Positions 59,705 to 64,000 of a stretch of DNA of 64,000 bases are shown one piece after another (within the stretch, counting starts at the first letter, position 1; the number at the start of each line of letters is the position of its first letter). Origin of the DNA: Pseudomonas putida (GTDB taxonomy: Bacteria; Pseudomonadota; Gammaproteobacteria; Pseudomonadales; Pseudomonadaceae). Under the pieces are notes generated by a model. The model was not told where the DNA came from and did no database searches. It saw nothing but the letters and a program-made list of their open reading frames with translations. The stretch spans positions 582,256 through 646,255 of the forward strand of contig NZ_JANHLC010000003.1 in the NCBI RefSeq assembly GCF_028682395.1, given 5' to 3'. The position numbers were made by a program, and so were the translations under genes.

Positions 59705-60485
59705 TTTTCTTCTTTATGCCTTGCTCGCCGGCCTGGCTCTGGCCCTGGTCGCCGGCCCGCTGGGTTCGTTCGTGGTATGGCGGCGCATGGCCTATTTTGG
59801 CGATACCTTGTCCCACGCCGCGCTGCTGGGCGTTGCCCTGGGTTTCCTGCTGGATATCAGCCCGACCATCGCCGTGACGGTCGGCTGCTTGCTGCTGGCG
59901 GTCCTGCTGGTCACGTTGCAGCAACGCCAGCCGCTGGCTTCCGATACGCTGCTGGGTATTCTTGCACCGAGTACCCTGTCGCTTGGCCTGGTGGTACTAA
60001 GCTTCATGCATGAAGTGCGCATCGACCTGATGGCCTACCTGTTTGGTGACCTGTTGGCGATCAGCCCGACCGACCTGGCCTGGATCCTGGGCGGCAGTGT
60101 GCTGGTATTGGGGTTGCTGGTCGTGTTGTGGCGGCCGTTGCTGGCCATCACCGTGCATGAAGAGTTGGCCACGGTCGAAGGGCTGCCGGTGCCGGCATTG
60201 CGCATGGCGTTGATGCTGTTGATTGCCGTGGTGATTGCCGTCGCGATGAAGATCGTCGGTGTGCTGCTGATCACTTCGCTGCTGATCATCCCGGCCGCCG
60301 CCGCCCAGCGCCATGCACGCTCACCCGAGCAAATGGCGCTGGGCGCCAGTGTCCTGGGCATGTTGGCGGTGATGGGCGGGTTGGCGTTGTCCTGGTTCAA
60401 GGACACCCCGGCCGGACCGTCGATCGTGGTAGTGGCGGCCACCCTGTTTCTGCTCAGTTTTGTTCTGCCCCGTCGAGGGGTGTAG
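59697..60485 (+). CDS. znuB: Zinc ABC transporter permease ZnuB
   Basis: Inner-membrane channel of the zinc importer. The ATG at 59697 gives 262 residues starting [20 protein letters not shown], with about eight hydrophobic helices and the family motif [22 protein letters not shown] near residue 25. Another conserved block is [20 protein letters not shown]. The overlap of 8 bases with znuC indicates coupled translation. Nothing unusual is present. Confidence 0.95.
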   Translation: MADFLLYALLAGLALALVAGPLGSFVVWRRMAYFGDTLSHAALLGVALGFLLDISPTIAVTVGCLLLAVLLVTLQQRQPLASDTLLGILAPSTLSLGLVVLSFMHEVRIDLMAYLFGDLLAISPTDLAWILGGSVLVLGLLVVLWRPLLAITVHEELATVEGLPVPALRMALMLLIAVVIAVAMKIVGVLLITSLLIIPAAAAQRHARSPEQMALGASVLGMLAVMGGLALSWFKDTPAGPSIVVVAATLFLLSFVLPRRGV

Positions 60486-60522
60486 ACTTGCTCGTTTTTT
60501 GCGCAAATAGAGAGTTGCAGGA

Positions 60523-61239
60523 ATGAAGCCGTTCGCCTCGCGTTATCTGCTCCTTATCGTATTTTCCCTGCTGCTGGGCGCGTGCCAGAGCACCCCGCCG
60601 GCCACCCCGCCTGCGCCGGATGCCCACGCCCAGGCCATCGCTGCACTGGAGCAGAGCCTGGCCAGCAGCGAGCTGGCCACCGCCGAAGATCAGTTGGCGG
60701 CCTTGCAGGCCGAGTCGCCGAATGACAGTCAGCTGGAGCAATACCAGCGCCAGTTGGCCGAAGCCTATCTGCAGCGCAGCCAGATCGTGCTGCAAAAAGG
60801 TGACGTCAATGCGGCCGCCACGGCCCTGAGTCGTGCCCGGGCATTGATGCCCAAGGCTCCGGCGCTGACCGGCGGTGTCAATGGCGCCATCGCCCACGCG
60901 CGCAAGGCCGAGCTGGAAAAAGCCGAGGCCGCCCTCAAGGCTGCCGAAGCCAAGCCCAAGGCCAAACTGATCGACCCTACGGCGCAAAGCACCACGATTG
61001 CGCTGAATATCAGCGATATGGGCAAGCTGCGTCGCCAACTGGATGCCATCGCCGCCGATGTCGTGAATTACGACTGCGCGGTCAGCCTGCAGGTACCCCG
61101 CACCCAGGACTACCCATGGCTCGCCACACTGTTGAGCAAACGTGTGAAAAAGCTCGACCCGGCCTTCGAGCTCAAGCTTGAACGCCAGATCGAGCGCCAG
61201 GTGTCCGCGCAAATGGTGCTTAGCCCAAGCAAGCCTTGA
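60523..61239 (+). CDS. conserved lipoprotein with helical repeats (PA5502-like)
   Basis: 238-residue lipoprotein: signal MKPFASRYLLLIVFSLLLGAC, lipobox LLGAC. The mature part is helical and Ala/Gln-rich, with repeated segments reading like TPR-type helices (AIAALEQSLASSELATAEDQL and LQAESPNDSQLEQYQRQLAEAYLQR). A C-terminal globular part has IALNISDMGKLRRQLDAIAADVVNYDC. I do not recognise a family function. It is next to the zinc genes with a separate terminator at 61251. Confidence 0.8.
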   Translation: MKPFASRYLLLIVFSLLLGACQSTPPATPPAPDAHAQAIAALEQSLASSELATAEDQLAALQAESPNDSQLEQYQRQLAEAYLQRSQIVLQKGDVNAAATALSRARALMPKAPALTGGVNGAIAHARKAELEKAEAALKAAEAKPKAKLIDPTAQSTTIALNISDMGKLRRQLDAIAADVVNYDCAVSLQVPRTQDYPWLATLLSKRVKKLDPAFELKLERQIERQVSAQMVLSPSKP

Positions 61240-61250
61240 GCCCGGCCGGT

Positions 61251-61289
61251 AAAACGAAGCGCGCGCTGACCAGGCGCGCGTTTCGCTTT
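61251..61289 (+). terminator. terminator after the PA5502-like lipoprotein gene
   Basis: AAAACGAAGCGCGCGC (61251-61266), a 7-base loop and GCGCGCGTTTCGCTTT (61274-61289): 14 of 16 positions pair, and the right arm is T-rich. Confidence 0.75.
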
Positions 61290-61444
61290 AGGCCCCGCAA
61301 TGGCGACGTTATCCATCGGTCGTCTTATTGCCAAATCGCTGAATGAAAGCGAAATAAATGCTAAGAACCTCTATACGGACAGGCTAAAATGCGCGCCCGG
61401 CTAACCGCTGATCTTTTTCTAATGCGCCCCACAAGGTTCGCTAC
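61290..61444. other. leader region of the met transporter operon
   Basis: 155 bases with a TAAAAT -10-like hexamer at 61384-61389 but no clear -35. I see no S-box riboswitch fold of the usual size. No MetJ gene is present in this region. Confidence 0.4.
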
Positions 61445-62452
61445 GTGATCGAGTTTCATAACGTCCATAAAACCTACCGGGTCGCCGGTAAGGATATTCC
61501 CGCCCTGCACCCCACCAGTCTGCGGGTCGAAAATGGCCAGGTGTATGGCCTGATCGGCCATTCCGGCGCGGGAAAAAGTACGCTGCTGCGTCTGATCAAT
61601 CGCCTGGAAACCCCAAGCGGCGGTCAGATCGTGGTCGACGGTGAAGATGTCACCGCGCTGGATGCCAACGGTCTGCGGCGTTTTCGCCAACAGGTCGGGA
61701 TGATTTTCCAGCACTTCAACCTGCTGTCCTCCAAGACCGTCGCCGACAACGTCGCGTTGCCGCTGACCCTCGCCGGTGAGCTGTCCCGGCGTGAGATCGA
61801 CCAGCGCGTCGCCGAGCTACTGCAACGGGTCGGCCTGGCGGACCACGCTAGGAAATACCCGGCACAATTGTCCGGTGGCCAGAAGCAGCGCGTCGGCATT
61901 GCCCGCGCACTGGCGACCAAACCCAAGATTCTGCTGTGCGACGAAGCCACCAGCGCCCTCGATCCGCAAACCACGGCGTCGGTTCTGCAGCTGCTGGCGG
62001 AAATCAACCGCGAGCTGAAACTGACCATCGTGCTGATCACCCATGAAATGGACGTGATTCGTCGGGTCTGTGATCAGGTCGGCGTGATGGACGCCGGGGT
62101 GATTGTCGAGCAAGGCCCGGTCGCCGAGGTGTTCCTGCATCCCAAGCACCCGACCACGCGGCGCTTTGTGCAGGAAGATGAGCAGATCGACGAGAATGAA
62201 CAGCGCGATGACTTCGCCCATGTGCCAGGCCGGATTGTGCGCCTTACATTCCAAGGCGATGCTACCTACGCGCCGTTGCTCGGCACTGTCGCCCGGGAAA
62301 CTGGTGTGGACTACAGCATCCTGGCCGGGCGTATCGACCGTATTAAAGACACCCCCTACGGGCAACTGACCCTGGCCATCACCGGTGGTGACATGGAGGC
62401 GGCTTTTGCCCGCTTCACGGCGGCTGATGTGCATATGGAGGTGCTGCGCTGA
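61445..62452 (+). CDS. metN: Methionine ABC transporter ATP-binding protein MetN
   Basis: ATPase of the D/L-methionine importer. The 335-residue protein starts (M)[20 protein letters not shown] at GTG 61445, with Walker [11 protein letters not shown] near 38, signature [15 protein letters not shown] near 139 and Walker [13 protein letters not shown]. It has the C-terminal NIL regulatory domain (about 265-335) that binds methionine and inhibits transport. The stop overlaps metI (TGATG). PA5503 is the orthologue. Confidence 0.95.
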   Translation: MIEFHNVHKTYRVAGKDIPALHPTSLRVENGQVYGLIGHSGAGKSTLLRLINRLETPSGGQIVVDGEDVTALDANGLRRFRQQVGMIFQHFNLLSSKTVADNVALPLTLAGELSRREIDQRVAELLQRVGLADHARKYPAQLSGGQKQRVGIARALATKPKILLCDEATSALDPQTTASVLQLLAEINRELKLTIVLITHEMDVIRRVCDQVGVMDAGVIVEQGPVAEVFLHPKHPTTRRFVQEDEQIDENEQRDDFAHVPGRIVRLTFQGDATYAPLLGTVARETGVDYSILAGRIDRIKDTPYGQLTLAITGGDMEAAFARFTAADVHMEVLR

Positions 62453-63126
62453 TGGACATCTTTTTGAGTTTCTTTGCCAATATCGACTGGCTCGATATCT
62501 GGGAAGCCACCGGCGACACCCTGCTGATGTTGGGTACTTCGCTGGTCTTCACCGTGTTGCTGGGTTTGCCGTTGGGTATCCTGCTGTTCCTGTGCAGCCC
62601 GCGCCAGTTACTCGAGCAGAAGACCACCTACGCCATCCTCGCCTTTGTGGTGAACGTAGTGCGGTCGTTGCCCTTTATCATCCTGCTGATCGTAATGATC
62701 CCGGCCACGGTGTTTATCACCGGCACTTCGCTGGGTGTGGCCGGGGCCATTCCACCGTTGGTGGTGGGTGCTACACCGTTTTTTGCGCGACTGGTCGAGA
62801 CGGCCCTGCGTGAGGTCGATCGCGGCATTATCGAGGCGACCCAGGCCATGGGGGCGACCACTCGCCAGATCGTTCTCAATGCGCTGCTGCCCGAAGCCGG
62901 CCCCGGTATTCTCGCGGCCATTACCGTGACCGCCATTACCCTGGTGGGCTACACGGCCATGGCGGGTGTGGTCGGAGCCGGTGGTCTTGGTGATCTGTCG
63001 ATCCGCTATGGCTACCAGCGCTTCCAGACCGATGTGATGGTCGTGACCGTAATCATGCTGATCGTGCTGGTGCAGGTGCTGCAATCCATCGGCGACAAGC
63101 TGGTGGTGCATTTCTCGCGTAAGTAA
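62452..63126 (+). CDS. metI: Methionine ABC transporter permease MetI
   Basis: Permease of the methionine importer: 224 residues with five predicted helices and the EAA-loop block RLVETALREVDRGIIEATQAMGAT near residue 115 that docks on MetN. The sequence starts [22 protein letters not shown]. It overlaps metN by one base and is followed by metQ after 67 bases. No anomalies. Confidence 0.95.
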   Translation: MDIFLSFFANIDWLDIWEATGDTLLMLGTSLVFTVLLGLPLGILLFLCSPRQLLEQKTTYAILAFVVNVVRSLPFIILLIVMIPATVFITGTSLGVAGAIPPLVVGATPFFARLVETALREVDRGIIEATQAMGATTRQIVLNALLPEAGPGILAAITVTAITLVGYTAMAGVVGAGGLGDLSIRYGYQRFQTDVMVVTVIMLIVLVQVLQSIGDKLVVHFSRK

Positions 63127-63193
63127 TCGAATGACAACCAAACCCCCCGTCGGCCGATTGCCGGCAGGAGCCTGTCTCACAAGGAGTTGCTGG

Positions 63194-63967
63194 ATGAAAA
63201 GACTACTCACCGCTTTCGCTGCCGTTGCGGCTTTTTCCGCCCATGCAGCGGACACCCTGACGGTTGCCGCCACCCCAGTACCGCACGCGGAAATCCTCGA
63301 GTTCATCAAGCCAGCCCTGGCCAAGGAAGGCGTCGACCTCAAGGTCAAGGTCTTCACTGACTACGTGCAGCCCAACGTACAGGTGGCCGAAAAGCGCCTG
63401 GACGCCAACTTCTTCCAGCACCAGCCGTACCTGGATGAGTTCAACAAGGCCAAGGGCACTCACCTGGTGAGCGTAGCCGGTGTGCATATCGAACCGTTGG
63501 GTGCCTATTCGAGCAAGTTCAAAAAACTCGAAGAGCTGCCAGGCGGTGCCAACGTGGTTATCCCCAACGATGCCACCAACGGCGGCCGTGCACTGTTGCT
63601 GCTGCAGAAAGCCGGTCTGATCAAGCTCAAGGATGCCAACAACATCCTGTCCACCACCAAGGACATTGCCGAGAACCCGAAAGACCTGAAGATCCGTGAA
63701 CTGGAAGCCGCGACTATCCCACGCGTGCTGACCCAGGTCGACCTGGCGCTGATCAACACCAACTACGCGCTGGAAGCCAAGCTGAGCCCGACCGACGATG
63801 CACTGATCATCGAAGGCAAGGACTCGCCCTACGTGAACATCCTGGTTGCCCGTGCGGACAACAAGGACTCGGACGCGATGAAGAAACTGGTCGCCGCGCT
63901 GCATAGCCCGCAAGTGAAGCAATTCATTCTCGAGAAGTACAAGGGCGCGGTCCTGCCAGCCTTCTAA
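63194..63967 (+). CDS. metQ: Methionine-binding protein MetQ
   Basis: Substrate-binding protein for methionine. The ATG at 63194 follows AAGGAG; 257 residues with a classical signal peptide (MKRLLTAFAAVAAFSAHAA). There is no lipobox Cys, so it is probably a soluble periplasmic protein instead of a lipoprotein as in E. coli. NlpA-family blocks are present: VKVFTDYVQPNVQVAEKRLDANFFQHQPYL and VVIPNDATNGGRALLLLQ. PA5505 is the orthologue. Confidence 0.94.
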   Translation: MKRLLTAFAAVAAFSAHAADTLTVAATPVPHAEILEFIKPALAKEGVDLKVKVFTDYVQPNVQVAEKRLDANFFQHQPYLDEFNKAKGTHLVSVAGVHIEPLGAYSSKFKKLEELPGGANVVIPNDATNGGRALLLLQKAGLIKLKDANNILSTTKDIAENPKDLKIRELEAATIPRVLTQVDLALINTNYALEAKLSPTDDALIIEGKDSPYVNILVARADNKDSDAMKKLVAALHSPQVKQFILEKYKGAVLPAF

Positions 63968-63969
63968 GG

Positions 63970-64000
63970 CAGCGCTAGCGCTGACAAAAAAGGCCCGAAA
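63970..64000 (+). terminator. partial terminator region after metQ (cut by window edge)
   Basis: A perfect palindrome CAGCGCTAGCGCTG (63970-63983) is followed by AAAAAAGGCCCGAAA, which looks like the left arm of a second, typical hairpin whose right arm would lie past the window. Interpretation is incomplete. Confidence 0.4.

Overview
The window is about 64 kb of a Pseudomonas chromosome around the replication origin. The gene order atpIBEFHA(G) - parB/parA/rsmG/mnmG - mnmE - yidC/yidD/rnpA/rpmH - oriC - dnaA/dnaN/recF/gyrB is the classic Pseudomonas origin region. Protein similarity (AlgB, KinB, IvY-type protein, RpmH, RnpA, cytochrome c4/c5, ErsA locus) and high GC codon use point to a member of the P. 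fluorescens/P. putida side of the genus rather than P. aeruginosa. This placement is from recognition, not from a search.

Layout. 1-4.6 kb: F1Fo ATP synthase operon, minus strand, cut in atpG at the left edge, with a well-formed promoter at 4661-4689. 4.7-9.0 kb: mnmG-rsmG-parA-parB operon, minus strand. 9.06-9.93 kb: a gene-free stretch with DnaA boxes and AT-rich DNA that looks like the second, origin-like region of Pseudomonas, plus a small remnant resembling the end of a response-regulator receiver domain. 9.9-13.9 kb: mnmE and the rpmH-rnpA-yidD-yidC operon. 13.9-14.4 kb: oriC with seven DnaA boxes. 14.4-20.7 kb: dnaA-dnaN-recF-gyrB, with two parS centromere sites inside recF. 21-25.4 kb: a large Ig-like/IPT-repeat autotransporter adhesin beside gyrB, the clearest accessory gene. 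26.1-32.1 kb: plsC, gmhB, glyS, glyQ (minus) and tag, lpxL (plus).

32.2-36.9 kb: a DUF5924 membrane protein and a four-gene MCE/Mla-type lipid transport operon (permease with STAS domain, ATPase, MlaD-like protein, lipoprotein). 36.9-41.2 kb: a nucleoside-recognition membrane protein, gltP, an Ivy-family lysozyme inhibitor and two small membrane proteins. 41.6-50.4 kb: the algB-kinB alginate two-component system, an EAL phosphodiesterase, an AmpDh2-type amidase, a GGDEF cyclase and an EEP-family protein. 50.4-56 kb: dsbA, cytochromes c4 and c5, engB, polA and, between engB and polA, the sRNA ErsA with a very good AlgU-type promoter. 56-64 kb: DUF2782, thrB, the znuA / zur-znuC-znuB zinc uptake locus, a lipoprotein gene and metN-metI-metQ.

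Together the genes cover origin firing and segregation, translation and tRNA modification, lipid A and envelope maintenance, alginate/c-di-GMP/AlgU envelope-stress control, and metal and methionine uptake. Most of the window is well-known core genome and I did not find a convincing new defence or mobile system. The points most worth a second look are the 18 or more perfect DnaA boxes, the origin-like stretches at 9.06-9.34 and 26.0-26.13 kb, the adhesin next to gyrB, a probable rearrangement junction at 32.1-32.2 kb, the apparent ATT start of the STAS-permease gene, and the ErsA promoter.
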